DNA of 64,000 nt from Halopenitus sp041821145 (GCF_041821145.1 NZ_JBGUBC010000003.1:1-64000), one strand, 5' to 3'; numbered from the stretch's first letter, positions 17,366 through 26,763 are shown. The notes: generated by a model from the sequence alone, not told the origin. Program-made: numbers and translations.

Positions 17366-18295
17366 ATGCTCGATGAGTTGCTCGGCCGGGCCGAACTGAA
17401 AGCGCGGATCGAGGAGCTGGAGGAGAAGAACCACCATCTCGAGCGGCAACTGGAGGCTGAACAGGGACGGCGAGCGGAGGCAGTCGCCGACAAACAGGAC
17501 GCCGAGGAGCGTGTCAACCAGCTTGAAGACCGGATCACGGAACTCGAGGACCGGGTCGAACGGGCGACCGGCGAGGAGACGACCCGTGACTTTCGACGCG
17601 TGAGCGACGCCCGCGGCGCGCGAACCCGCGACCTGCTCGGGTGGCTGACGGCGATCGAAACCGGGGACGAAGGTGCTCTCACCGCCACGATTCCGAACGG
17701 GGATTCGGTTCCGGAGGCCGTCGCGGACCACTTCGGTGAGAACGTCCCGCTCGTCCGCCGGGCTGCTCCGGCGATCGTTCTCGCGGACGATAGCGGAATC
17801 GTCAGCGCCGCCTTGCGTCCCCCGATCGAGCCCGAGGAGGCGTCCGCTCGGTGGGACGACGCCTTCGACCTGCCGTTGGACCAGTTCCTCCCGACCGGGC
17901 GGCTCGGATTCGCGCTCGTTCGATCGGACGTCTTCGCGGTCGGGGTCTACGCGGACGTGTCGAGTGACGACGACGCGGCGGCGATCGAACGCGTCTCCTT
18001 CGAGGGATTCGAAAGCGACGTGAAGGGGGCTCATTCGAAGGGCGGATTCTCACAGGCGCGCTTTGAACGTCGTCGCGACGAGCAGATCGCAGAGCACGTC
18101 GATGCAGTCCAAGAGACCCTCGCCCCCATCGCTGAGAACGTCGATCGCCTCGTCGTCGTCGGCGAGCGGACCGTCCTCGGCGAAGTTCGTGATCTCGCGG
18201 ACGTGACAGACGTCTCCGATTCGACTGGCGCTCCCGAGGCGGCCCTTGCCGACGCGTTCGATGACTTCTGGACGACGCGCGTGTACGCCCTCTGA
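17366..18295 (+). CDS. Vms1/Ankzf1 (VLRF1)-family peptidyl-tRNA hydrolase
   Basis: A 309-residue protein with an N-terminal coiled coil (about 8-70) and a release-factor-like VLRF1 domain (about 75-290). The signature SKGGFSQARFERRR (about 224-237) places Gln230 where the catalytic Gln of eRF1/aRF1-type factors sits. In eukaryotes Vms1 frees nascent chains from tRNA on stalled, split 60S ribosomes. The archaeal form lacks the zinc finger and ankyrin parts of the eukaryotic protein, so the coiled coil may be its ribosome contact. A ribosome-rescue role is inferred from the family. TTTTAAG about 26 nt upstream supports the ATG as a leaderless start. Confidence 0.87.
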   Translation: MLDELLGRAELKARIEELEEKNHHLERQLEAEQGRRAEAVADKQDAEERVNQLEDRITELEDRVERATGEETTRDFRRVSDARGARTRDLLGWLTAIETGDEGALTATIPNGDSVPEAVADHFGENVPLVRRAAPAIVLADDSGIVSAALRPPIEPEEASARWDDAFDLPLDQFLPTGRLGFALVRSDVFAVGVYADVSSDDDAAAIERVSFEGFESDVKGAHSKGGFSQARFERRRDEQIAEHVDAVQETLAPIAENVDRLVVVGERTVLGEVRDLADVTDVSDSTGAPEAALADAFDDFWTTRVYAL

Positions 18296-18419
18296 TCGTG
18301 ATGTGGTCGTCCGTGAGGCGGCCTTTCCTCGCCAGGAGTACGGAGGGGCAACGAAGGCGGATGGACATGTGGTCGATCCGGACGATAACTCCTAAGTTCT
18401 GCTCCCCCGCTTCTTCGGT

Positions 18420-19715
18420 ATGAACGTCGACATCGGCAACGCGCTCGGAACGACGCCGGGCGTGACGACGAAGATCCTCGATCGGCTTGACGATCGTGTC
18501 GCGGACGCACACGAGACGATAACCGATGGCATGGCGACCGACGAGTTCGGCTATGCGGCGCTGAACCTTCCCGAGACCGCGGATCCGGACGCGATCCGGT
18601 CCGCGATCGCCCGGTATGACGATCCGGAGGCGGTTCTCACGGTCGGGATCGGCGGCAGCGCCCTCGGAGCCGCAACGCTCGCGAATGCGCTCGAATCGGA
18701 GGTCGATGCGTACTTTCTCGACAACGTCGATCCCGACGACACGAAGCGGTTACTCGCCGATCTACCGCTCTCGGAGACCGTTCTCAACGTGGTTTCGAAG
18801 TCCGGGACGACCGCGGAGACCCTCGCGAACTTCCTCGTCGTTCGGGAGGCGATGGACCGGGCCGGCGTCGACTGGACCGACCGGACCTTCGTCACGACCG
18901 GTCCCGAGGGGAACCTCCGTCAACTCGCCGACCGACATGATCTGCCCGCGCTGGACGTGCCGGCTGGCGTTCCGGGACGATTCTCGGTGCTCTCGACGGT
19001 CGGGCTCGCCATTGCCGCGCTCCAGGGCCACGATATCGAGGCGATCCTGCGCGGCGGTGCAGACGGACGGGAGAGCCTTGCCGGATCGCTGTATGAGTCG
19101 CCAGCGTACGCACACGGGGGGATCTCGTACGCGCTCGCCGAACGCGGTGCGTCCACGAACGCGATGATGCCGTACGCGGAGTCGCTTGAGACCTTCGCCG
19201 AGTGGTTCGCCCAGTTGTGGGCCGAAAGCCTCGGCAAGGACGGGGTGGGCCAAACGCCCGTCCGCGCGCTTGGTGCGACCGATCAGCACTCCCAGTTGCA
19301 ACTCTACCGGGCGGGTCCCCGGGAGAAATTCGTGACGCTCGTTCGTCCGCGCGAGCGCGCCGACGTTGGAATTCCGGAAACGGACTTGGAAGGGCTCGCG
19401 TATCTCGGCGGGTCATCGCTCGGTGAGTTGCTCGACGCCGAGTTCGAGGCGACCGAGGCGAGCCTGGCGGCCGCCGACCGGCCCAACGTCCGGATCGAGA
19501 TCGACCGCGTCGATGAGCGTTCACTCGGTGAACTCCTGTACGGTATGGAGGCCGCCTGCGTTCTTTACGGCGAACTCGCGAACGTGGAGACGTTCACTCA
19601 GCCCGCCGTCGAGTGGGGGAAAAAGGCCGCACGTGGGCTGTTGGGCGGCGGCGAGTTCGAGGAGGCCGATGCCGTCTCCGACAAACGGACCCTCGTCGTC
19701 TCCGCCGACCACTGA
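18420..19715 (+). CDS. pgi: Glucose-6-phosphate isomerase
   Basis: A 431-residue phosphoglucose isomerase of the PGI superfamily, not the cupin type of some other archaea. It contains VGIGGSALGAATL (sugar-phosphate binding, about 74-86), SKSGTTAET (about 126-134), ALGATDQHSQLQLY and the C-terminal AVEWGKKAARGLL with the catalytic-region lysines. It interconverts glucose-6-phosphate and fructose-6-phosphate in central sugar metabolism. An AT-rich CTAAGT box lies about 26 nt upstream. Confidence 0.96.
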   Translation: MNVDIGNALGTTPGVTTKILDRLDDRVADAHETITDGMATDEFGYAALNLPETADPDAIRSAIARYDDPEAVLTVGIGGSALGAATLANALESEVDAYFLDNVDPDDTKRLLADLPLSETVLNVVSKSGTTAETLANFLVVREAMDRAGVDWTDRTFVTTGPEGNLRQLADRHDLPALDVPAGVPGRFSVLSTVGLAIAALQGHDIEAILRGGADGRESLAGSLYESPAYAHGGISYALAERGASTNAMMPYAESLETFAEWFAQLWAESLGKDGVGQTPVRALGATDQHSQLQLYRAGPREKFVTLVRPRERADVGIPETDLEGLAYLGGSSLGELLDAEFEATEASLAAADRPNVRIEIDRVDERSLGELLYGMEAACVLYGELANVETFTQPAVEWGKKAARGLLGGGEFEEADAVSDKRTLVVSADH

Positions 19716-19773
19716 CCGACCACGATCGGCCGTTTCGGTGCGCCTTTAGGATCCCTTCGCGTACGCCCTTCCA

Positions 19774-20520
19774 ATGGAACGGGGGTCGAGCGCCGACGAG
19801 GACGCGGGGTACGCGAAACACGTACGGGCCATCGGACAGGGGGCGTTGGTCGTCATCGGCGCACTCCTCGTCGCAAGCGCGGTCACCCAACCGTTCACGC
19901 GGGTCCTCGTCGACGCCGGTGCGGTCGCCGCCGGATCGCCGATGGAGACGGTCGTTCGAACCGTCCTCCAGTTCGTCGGCTTTCTGATGGCGGTCGGTGG
20001 ATATATCGTGATCACCGACGACCGATCGTTGATCGATATCGACCGCCTCGACGGGCGGGACGCGGCCACGATCGTCGCTGGGACCGTGATCCTACTTGCG
20101 TTGCAGTTCTCGGCACTGTTCGTGTTCGGACTTCTCGGCATCTCGACGGGTGAGAATCAGGCACTGCTTCCGGGGCGCGCCGATCCCACGTACTTTCTGT
20201 ATATGATCGTCGTCTCGATCGTCTTCGTCGGGCCCGGTGAGGAGCTGTTGTTCCGCGGAACCGTTCAGGGACTGTTCCGGCGCGCCTGGGGTATGTGGCC
20301 GTCGATCCTGCTCGCAAGCGCGATCTTCGGATTGATCCACGTTCCCGCCGTGGTCGGTGCACCCGGCGAGGCTCTCATGTACGCCGTCGTGGCGACCGGC
20401 CTCGGGTGCGTGCTCGGCTACCTCTATGAACGGACCGAAAACGTGATCGTTCCGTGTCTGATCCACGGATTCTACAACGGTGCCATCTACGCGATCCAGT
20501 ACGTCGAGCAGGTGTTTTGA
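19774..20520 (+). CDS. CPBP family intramembrane glutamic endopeptidase
   Basis: A 248-residue membrane protein with about six to eight hydrophobic segments and the CAAX-protease/bacteriocin-processing signature: motif 1 EELLFRG (156-162) with the two catalytic-region glutamates and Arg161, motif 2 SAIFGLIHVP (His near 196), and motif 3 NVIVPCLIHGFYN near the C-terminus. Relatives include the Rce1 prenyl-protein protease. The substrate in archaea is unknown. CCTTTAGGAT about 27 nt upstream supports the start. Confidence 0.92.
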   Translation: MERGSSADEDAGYAKHVRAIGQGALVVIGALLVASAVTQPFTRVLVDAGAVAAGSPMETVVRTVLQFVGFLMAVGGYIVITDDRSLIDIDRLDGRDAATIVAGTVILLALQFSALFVFGLLGISTGENQALLPGRADPTYFLYMIVVSIVFVGPGEELLFRGTVQGLFRRAWGMWPSILLASAIFGLIHVPAVVGAPGEALMYAVVATGLGCVLGYLYERTENVIVPCLIHGFYNGAIYAIQYVEQVF

Positions 20521-20538
20521 TCGTCGTTTTCGATTCCG

Positions 20539-21801
20539 TCATCCGTCGACATCCGGCCACCGGATGTCGTCGTACGAGCGGAGCCGATCGGTATCGAACT
20601 GCTCTTCGAATTTTTCGCGAATGGACGCCTTTTCGCCGGCGTCGATCCGGGCAAGCTCGTCGGCCTTGGCGACCGCCGCGGGTGGGCCGCGTTCGGCCGC
20701 CACCTCCGAGAGGATCTGCGTCGTGAGTGCCCGGCGTGTGTCCGGATCCCGAGTGAACGCGTAGGGCGCCTCCAGTTTGTAGCTCACGTCGGTTCGTGGA
20801 TCGTAGATCACGAGGAACGTGGGTTCATAGAGGGCCGGATCGAGACGTCTTTCGACTCCGAGTGCGTCGCCGTCGGCCGCGAGGTGGCGATCGGTCCCCC
20901 CGCGAGCGTGGAACCACGTCGTGGCGGTGAGTTCGGCTGTTTGGCGGCCCTCGTGGGGCGGCGTTCCGCCGCCATCCCCGGAACGTTCGAGCAGTCGCGT
21001 GAACAATGCGGCGTCGTCGGGCCAGGGAGCCTCGATCCCGTTGCTCGTGAGCGTCCGCGTGATCGCCCGTCCCGAGGGATTCTTGACGAAGCCGACGAGC
21101 GGAACGCCGGCTTCGTGAAACTCCTCGACCAACCGAACGTAGTTCTCGATGACGGCGTGGGGCTTTGCCTCGCGGGCCAGATCGCCCAGTTCCGGACCTC
21201 GATCGACCCACGTGAACAGCTCCTTTGGGTAGATCGGGCCATCGAGTACGAGCAAGTCCGTCACCGCGTTGGCGTGATCGAGCGCGTGTTTGCTCTCCGC
21301 GAGGTACAACGCGAGTGCGTGGACGACACCCTCCGCGTATCGGCTCACCCGCGGTGCGTGTAGCACACGCTGTTGGGTGTACCCTTCGTCGCGTCGGCCC
21401 CAGTCGGTGTCGTGGTCGACTGTCGTGTCGGCGGTATGGACCGTGGCGACGATCGTCCGGGAGCGATGAAGATCGAGATCGGTTGGCTCGACGGCCATCG
21501 CGGCGTGGGCGACGTCCACGACGAGACCGTTTTTGAACGTCGTCGGGTTGATCGTCCCCGAATCGAGCCCGTGGGTCGTCTCGAAGGGGCGCTCTACAAG
21601 CGCGATCTCGTCGATCGTAACGCGCCGTCTCGCGTGCTCGTCGACCGGCTCAAGGATCACCCGTCCCTCGCGGCGAAGTTCCGGGAGCCACTCCGACCAC
21701 ACACGCTCGGCGAGGTCGTCGTGATCCGCCGTCTCGACCGTTCCGGCGATGGTGGAGGCGAGCCGCGCGATGTTGTCCACGTGGATCGGATCGAGCGTCA
21801 C
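20539..21801 (-). CDS. nurA: NurA-domain nuclease
   Basis: A 420-residue protein of the NurA family, the 5'-3' nuclease that partners HerA helicase and Mre11-Rad50 in archaeal DNA-end resection. The central LLVLDGPIYPKELFTW is the family's conserved acidic strand, and PLVGFVKNPSGRAITRTL further on is another core element. The N-terminal DPIHVDNIARLASTIAG is typical of haloarchaeal versions. herA is not in this window, so the usual operon is absent. The GTG at 21801 is preferred over an ATG at 21879 because AAAAATGG (AT-rich) is centred about 26 nt upstream of it. Confidence 0.8.
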   Translation of the reverse strand: MTLDPIHVDNIARLASTIAGTVETADHDDLAERVWSEWLPELRREGRVILEPVDEHARRRVTIDEIALVERPFETTHGLDSGTINPTTFKNGLVVDVAHAAMAVEPTDLDLHRSRTIVATVHTADTTVDHDTDWGRRDEGYTQQRVLHAPRVSRYAEGVVHALALYLAESKHALDHANAVTDLLVLDGPIYPKELFTWVDRGPELGDLAREAKPHAVIENYVRLVEEFHEAGVPLVGFVKNPSGRAITRTLTSNGIEAPWPDDAALFTRLLERSGDGGGTPPHEGRQTAELTATTWFHARGGTDRHLAADGDALGVERRLDPALYEPTFLVIYDPRTDVSYKLEAPYAFTRDPDTRRALTTQILSEVAAERGPPAAVAKADELARIDAGEKASIREKFEEQFDTDRLRSYDDIRWPDVDG

Positions 21802-21989
21802 GACTACCCAGGGGACGCGACCATCCAAAAATGGGTCGGTCGGAGAGGGATCGGTCGCGTTCGATTTCCGCGAGCGCACGTCGTCATGTCACGGCCTGTC
21901 AGATGCTGCGTCGACCGAAACGTGCTAAACCATCCGGGACGTTTCGGGGCGTGTATGTATCCGCTCGACCCCGCGGAGGTGATCGGCGC

Positions 21990-23018
21990 ATGACACGCGA
22001 ACTGACCGAGATCACCGTCGTCGGAGGAGACAAGACGGGACTCATCGCGCGGGTTACCACCGTGCTGTTCGAGCGGGGAATCAACATCGAGGACCTCGAT
22101 CAGGCCGTTCGTGACGGCCTCTTCCGAATGACGATGCGGGTCGACGCCAGCGAGATGGAGACCTCGAGCGATGAACTCCGTCGCACGCTCGGGGATCTCG
22201 GTCGAGATCTCGGCGTCGACATCCAGGTTCGCTTCCCGAGTGACCGAACCGCCCGACGGATCGCCCTTCTCGTCACGAAGGAAACCCATGCACCCGAGAC
22301 GCTACTCGAGGCGGAAGCCAACGGCGAGTTGACCGAGGGCGAAGACGACGAGGCGGAGATCCCGGTCGTCGTCGGCAATCGTGGCGATCTTCGGGGGCTG
22401 GCCGAACGCTACGACAAGCCCTTCTACGACGTTGGCGACGGGAACGGCTCGCCCGACGAGGACCGGCTACTCGACCTACTTGCCGAGTACGACGTCGATC
22501 TGGTTGCGTTGGCCCGCTACATGCGGATCCTCTCACCGGAGGTCGTCTTCCGGTATGAGGGCCGGATCGTCAACGTTCATCCCTCGCTTTTGCCTGCCTT
22601 CCCCGGCGCACAGGCGTACCGTCAGGCCAAGGAGGCCGGCGTCCGGATCGCCGGGGTTACGGCCCACTACGTGACGACCGATCTCGATCAGGGTCCGATC
22701 ATCGCCCAACGCGCCTTTGACGTTCCCGACGGCGCGAGCGTGGGCGAGATCCGTCGACGCGGCCAGCCGCTGGAAGCGGACGTCCTGCTTGAGGCAGTCC
22801 GTCTACACCTGGCTGACGAGGTCGCCGTCCACAAGGGTCGCGTACACCTTCGATCCGGAACCGCCCTCGATTCCGACACCTCGAGCGATGGAGAGAGCGG
22901 TCCGGACTCGTCGTCGCTCGACCCGCAGCTCGGCTTACCCGATGTGGCCGGCAAGGCGAACCCCGATGCCCCGATCGACGGCGAGCCGGTTTCACGACCG
23001 GTCCGGAGCGACGACTGA
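21990..23018 (+). CDS. purU: Formyltetrahydrofolate deformylase (ACT + formyltransferase)
   Basis: A 342-residue protein with an N-terminal ACT domain (about 3-80) and a formyltransferase domain (about 85-285). The catalytic region has VALARYMRILSPEVV, NVHPSLLPAFPGAQAYRQA (catalytic His) and TDLDQGPIIAQ (catalytic Asp), the Asn-to-Arg/Tyr context being typical of PurU. The enzyme hydrolyses 10-formyl-THF to formate and THF; a PurN-like role in purine synthesis is possible given the converging purC gene. The last 60 residues are a low-complexity Ser/Asp-rich tail not found in bacterial PurU. Confidence 0.85.
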   Translation: MTRELTEITVVGGDKTGLIARVTTVLFERGINIEDLDQAVRDGLFRMTMRVDASEMETSSDELRRTLGDLGRDLGVDIQVRFPSDRTARRIALLVTKETHAPETLLEAEANGELTEGEDDEAEIPVVVGNRGDLRGLAERYDKPFYDVGDGNGSPDEDRLLDLLAEYDVDLVALARYMRILSPEVVFRYEGRIVNVHPSLLPAFPGAQAYRQAKEAGVRIAGVTAHYVTTDLDQGPIIAQRAFDVPDGASVGEIRRRGQPLEADVLLEAVRLHLADEVAVHKGRVHLRSGTALDSDTSSDGESGPDSSSLDPQLGLPDVAGKANPDAPIDGEPVSRPVRSDD

Positions 23019-23045
23019 TACCAAGGAGTGGCGCATGCTCTGACG

Positions 23046-24104
23046 TTAGAGATCGCGAACCGCGTCGACGGCTTCCTCGATCGAGGGGGAATCGAACAGG
23101 TCGGTTCCGGTATAGGCGTTTGCTCCCGCCGCGTACATTCCCGAGACAGCCTCGATCACGCCGGTTGGGAGCGGATCGGGATCGACGGCGCAGATGGTTC
23201 GCCAATCGGCGACCTCGCGATCCGCGACCTCGGCTTTCGCGACCGAGACCGCCTCGACCCACTCGGGGTCGTTGCGTTTGTACCATTGTCTTATGACCTC
23301 CTTTGAGACCTCCTGGCCATCGTAGGCGAATCGGTTCTCGTCGAAGGTTCCAACGACGTCGGCGACGCGAAGCTCGCCGTCAAAGTAGAGACATTCGATC
23401 TTGCCGTCCTCGTGGGTGAATCCGGTCGCTTCGGCTCGCTCCGTCACCACGCGATTCACCTTGCGTGCGAGTGTCTCGAGATCGTCGATTTCGGCTGTCC
23501 CGGCGATTCGGTCAGCCTCCTCGCGGGTGAGATAGAGGTCCTGTTCCTCGTATTTCGTCGAGAACTCGACGATCGGCTCCGGCAGTTCGACGACGTCCTC
23601 GGGCCACTCGTCCGCGGAGAGTCCTACCGCTGCGGGGTCCTTCCTCTTACGCAGGCTGGAACCGATCGGAACCGTGTTCCGAAAGACGACCTCGAGGGGA
23701 ACGAGGTAGTTCTCGCCGGCGCGGTCGTGGTAGGTCCCGTAGTCGTACCCATCGCCGTCACCCAGATACGGGAGATCGGGGACCTGTGTCAACTCGATCG
23801 CCATCTCGACCGGCGGCTCGGAGACGTCCTCAAGGTCGACGACCGCCCCCTCCGTCGTCTGGTCCTCCGCTGATTCGGCGGCGGGATCGACCACGCCGCG
23901 GTAGTGGGTCGGCACTCCCTCCGCCTCGAGCTGCTCGAAGTTGAACGCGCCCATCGTACAGAGGCTCGCGCCCTTTTTCGGGATCGGATCGGGCATTCGC
24001 CCCCAGTCGAACACGGAGTAGGCGTCGGTGAAGACGAATTGCCCGCGACCGAGGCGTTCGTCGGCCGCCGCCTCGAGGACGCGGAACTCCTTGACACTCG
24101 TCAT
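23046..24104 (-). CDS. purC: SAICAR synthetase, haloarchaeal type
   Basis: A 352-residue phosphoribosylaminoimidazole-succinocarboxamide synthase, the ATP-dependent step that condenses CAIR with aspartate in purine synthesis. It shows VFTDAYSVFDWGRMPDPIPKKG in the N-terminal lobe (about 24-45), VPLEVVFRNTVPIGSSL and the C-terminal GKIECLYFDGELRVADVVGTFDENRF with the nucleotide-binding acid. Haloarchaeal PurC is longer than the bacterial protein. It converges on purU, with 27 nt between the stops. Confidence 0.93.
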   Translation of the reverse strand: MTSVKEFRVLEAAADERLGRGQFVFTDAYSVFDWGRMPDPIPKKGASLCTMGAFNFEQLEAEGVPTHYRGVVDPAAESAEDQTTEGAVVDLEDVSEPPVEMAIELTQVPDLPYLGDGDGYDYGTYHDRAGENYLVPLEVVFRNTVPIGSSLRKRKDPAAVGLSADEWPEDVVELPEPIVEFSTKYEEQDLYLTREEADRIAGTAEIDDLETLARKVNRVVTERAEATGFTHEDGKIECLYFDGELRVADVVGTFDENRFAYDGQEVSKEVIRQWYKRNDPEWVEAVSVAKAEVADREVADWRTICAVDPDPLPTGVIEAVSGMYAAGANAYTGTDLFDSPSIEEAVDAVRDL

Positions 24105-24215
24105 ACTTGAGAACGCGGGACGCCCGCCAAAGAATCTTTCAGTTGTGCGTCCTCATCGGCGGCGTTCGGCCGATCGATCGGGTACCCTGATTACGCTTCG
24201 GGCTGAACGGGGCAT

Positions 24216-25463
24216 ATGAGCGTGGAACGGACCGTCGAACTCGAGGGGCACATCATCGACTCCGGACGGATGCAGGCGTGTTTCACCGCCGTGATGGATC
24301 TCGGCGGCTCCTTCGAGGTCGAGGCGTTCGAGGTCGGCAAACACGAGACGGACGAGTCCTACTGCCGGTTGCGCGTCACCGCCGATGACGACGTGACGCT
24401 TCGCGAAATCCTCCATGAACTCCACCAGAACGGCGCCGTTCTCGAGGATCCACCAAACGTCACGCTGGAGCCCGCCCCTGCCGACAGGGTCGTTCCCTCG
24501 GGATTCTATTCGACGACCAACCACCCGACCGAGATCCGATACGGCGACGAATGGATCCCGGTCGAACATATCGAGATGGACTGCGCGCTCGTCGTGGAAC
24601 CCCACGGCGATGCGGACGGTGGTCCTCGTGCGTACACGAAGGTGCTCAATGCCATCGAGGCGGGCGATCTGGTCGCGACCGACGAGTCGGGAATCCGGGT
24701 CAACCCACCCGAGCGTCCCCGCGGACCGGAGGGCCCCTTCGGATTCATGCAGGGGGGTATCTCTCCGGAACGCCCCTCGGAGTCGACGATCCGTCAGGTC
24801 GCGGACGAACTGGTTGCCACGGCGGAGGCGGGCGGGAAAATCGTCGTCGTCGTCGGACCTGCGGTCATCCACTCGGGTGCGGGCGAGGCTCTCGCTCGCC
24901 TCGTTCGGGAAGGATACGTCGACGCGATCTCGGCCGGAAACGGCTTCGCGACCCACGATCTGGAGCGATCGATCTATGGAACCTCCCTCGGGATGGACGT
25001 CGACACTCTCGAGCATCCGCGAAAGGGACACAAACACCATATCTGGACGATCTCGGAGATAATCCGGGTCGGCGGGATCGAGAAGGCCGTCGAGACCGGC
25101 GTGATCACGGAGGGCGTGATGTACGAGTGCGTCAAACACGACGTGCCGTTCGTACTTGCCGGTTCCATCCGCGACGACGGTCCCCTTCCGGACACGATCA
25201 CGGATGCCGTGGAGGCACAGAACGCGATCCGAGAACAGGCCCGGGACGCCGATCTCGTCTTGATGCTCGCGACGCTACTTCACTCCGTGGCAGTCGGGAA
25301 CTGTCTGCCGTCGACGACCAAGACGGTCTGTGTCGATATCAACCCTGCAACGGTCACCCAGCTTCTCGATCGAGGGTCCGCACAGGCAGTCGGGATGGTG
25401 ACCGACATCGGCACCTTCGTGCCGACACTGGCCGACTTCGTACTCGGTGATCGTTCCGAATAG
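24216..25463 (+). CDS. LOR/SDH-type protein, TIGR00300 family (ornithine cyclodeaminase candidate)
   Basis: A 415-residue protein of the archaeal TIGR00300/LOR-SDH family. The N-terminal part (1-100) opens with ERTVELEGHIIDSGRMQACFTAVMD (split here around residue 20), followed by GGSFEVEAFEVGKHETDESYC, and the second half has VVVVGPAVIHSGAG, SAGNGFATHDLERSIYGTSLG and HPRKGHKHHIWTI. Archaeal members have been assigned ornithine cyclodeaminase activity (ornithine to proline, NAD-dependent), giving a likely role in proline or arginine metabolism. No conventional ornithine cyclodeaminase is in the window. GATTAC about 26 nt upstream gives a leaderless start. Confidence 0.82.
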   Translation: MSVERTVELEGHIIDSGRMQACFTAVMDLGGSFEVEAFEVGKHETDESYCRLRVTADDDVTLREILHELHQNGAVLEDPPNVTLEPAPADRVVPSGFYSTTNHPTEIRYGDEWIPVEHIEMDCALVVEPHGDADGGPRAYTKVLNAIEAGDLVATDESGIRVNPPERPRGPEGPFGFMQGGISPERPSESTIRQVADELVATAEAGGKIVVVVGPAVIHSGAGEALARLVREGYVDAISAGNGFATHDLERSIYGTSLGMDVDTLEHPRKGHKHHIWTISEIIRVGGIEKAVETGVITEGVMYECVKHDVPFVLAGSIRDDGPLPDTITDAVEAQNAIREQARDADLVLMLATLLHSVAVGNCLPSTTKTVCVDINPATVTQLLDRGSAQAVGMVTDIGTFVPTLADFVLGDRSE

Positions 25464-25801
25464 ATGGCGGCGGCTATTCCGGATCCACCTCGTCCCTATT
25501 TTCCGTCCTTCAATTTCGCACTCCCTCTCTCCGCTCCGTTCCACCCAACTCCCTTCCACTTCCTGATTTCGTCCGCCTCGATCCTCCTCCAGTCCGACGG
25601 TTTATCACCGATACCGCCACACTCCGCCGCGTGATCTAGCCCGATTTCCGCGGCGGTTCAGGCGGGCGTCCGGCACGCCGCCGCGGGAGGGATGCGTGTG
25701 CCGGCTGTTCGCCAGCGTTGCACCCGGATACGCTTGCGTTTCGGATTCCGATCTTCGCTCCGACTCTCGCTTCGCTCCGGCGATCGTCGTGGTCTCCGCT
25801 C
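25464..25801. other. Gene-free interval with pyrimidine tract, orphan TATA and hairpin
   Basis: This 338-bp stretch lies between two converging genes and has no credible protein frame. Positions 25481-25600 are strongly pyrimidine-rich on the plus strand. TTTATC at 25601-25606 is a good TATA box, but the first GTG at the expected distance (25631) is followed by a stop after one further codon. Downstream is an inverted repeat with 8-bp arms, CCGCGGCG (25648-25655) and CGCCGCGG (25679-25686), enclosing 23 nt. A short untranslated RNA is possible. Confidence 0.5.
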
Positions 25802-26740
25802 TCACTGACCGACATCGAGCCGGATCGGGTTCCGACTTTCGCGGATCGAGACTCTCACGTCCGTTCCGATCTCGAAGTGCCTATCGGGACAGACGAGCTT
25901 AACGCCGAGTGACGACCCTCGCGCCACGAAAAGCGACATTCCGGTGATTCGCTCGCCGTTCGCAAGGACGTCGACGTCCGTCCAGGAGACGTTTCGTCCG
26001 GAGGCGGTTCCGATCCGTCGCCCGAGAAGCGACAGATCCTGACCGACATCGCCGTCACTACGCGACGATCCGTCACGAACGTCCCTCGAGAGCGCTCCGC
26101 CACCGGCGTAATGTGTGAGGCCGCCGTCGATCGGCATTCCCTCGTCACTCGCGACCGCGGCGTATTCCCGATCCGGAACTGACTCCGCTGGCGCGTCCAA
26201 CAGCGCGTGAGCGGGCCCCGTCTCGATGACTGTTCCGCGTCCGTTCCACGGAACTGGCTCGACGTCGATGTCGGCAGCCACGCGTATCGATCCGCTCGCC
26301 CGAAATGGGTTGGCCTCCCGTTCGCGGAATTCGAGATGGACGTGGTCGTCAACCCAGCGTCCGAAAAAACCCGATCGAACCGTCGATCCCAGAGGATCGC
26401 CGACGGAGATTCGATCGCCGGAGCGAACCGCGGGATCGACGTGGAGTATCCTGGCGGTCAGCGGTCGATCGACGCCGGCGGCCCCGCTCCAACCGGCATC
26501 CACATCGACCACGATCACGTGATCGTGATCGCTAGCGTATTGGCGATCCGGACAGCCGACGGTTCGCGTCTCGCGTACGACGCCGTCGACGGGGGAGATA
26601 CCGATCCCCGTCCCGGGATAGAGATCGATAGCGTACCCGCGGTCGTGTGCCGGGTACGGGGAGTTGTATAGCGAGAACCGGGGATATCGCTCGATGACTT
26701 CCCGAGGGACCGTTACCGTCTCCGTTTCCCGCTCCGTCAT
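25802..26740 (-). CDS. M23/LytM-fold protein without signal peptide
   Basis: A 312-residue protein with an N-terminal M23-like beta-sheet domain: AHDRGYAIDLYPGTGIGISP (about 32-51), ILHVDPAVRSGDRISVGDPLG (about 95-116) and VDDHVHLEFRE (about 127-137), matching the H...D / H / HxH ligand order of M23 metalloendopeptidases. The second half (about 150-312) is unlike M23 and unknown to me. No signal sequence or membrane segment is seen, and archaea lack murein, so a peptidoglycan target is excluded; it may act on another polymer or be a binding fold. Two adjacent ATGs (26743, 26740) fit a TATATC box at 26764-26769. It is divergent from the lipoate-ligase-like gene. Confidence 0.75.
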   Translation of the reverse strand: MTERETETVTVPREVIERYPRFSLYNSPYPAHDRGYAIDLYPGTGIGISPVDGVVRETRTVGCPDRQYASDHDHVIVVDVDAGWSGAAGVDRPLTARILHVDPAVRSGDRISVGDPLGSTVRSGFFGRWVDDHVHLEFREREANPFRASGSIRVAADIDVEPVPWNGRGTVIETGPAHALLDAPAESVPDREYAAVASDEGMPIDGGLTHYAGGGALSRDVRDGSSRSDGDVGQDLSLLGRRIGTASGRNVSWTDVDVLANGERITGMSLFVARGSSLGVKLVCPDRHFEIGTDVRVSIRESRNPIRLDVGQ

Positions 26741-26763
26741 CATCCGCTCGTGGCACGCCGGGG

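Noticed and set aside
24153..25139. 328-residue antisense frame opposite the TIGR00300 gene
   Set aside because: The sense protein is a clear family member with a leaderless promoter, and the antisense translation has no family features.
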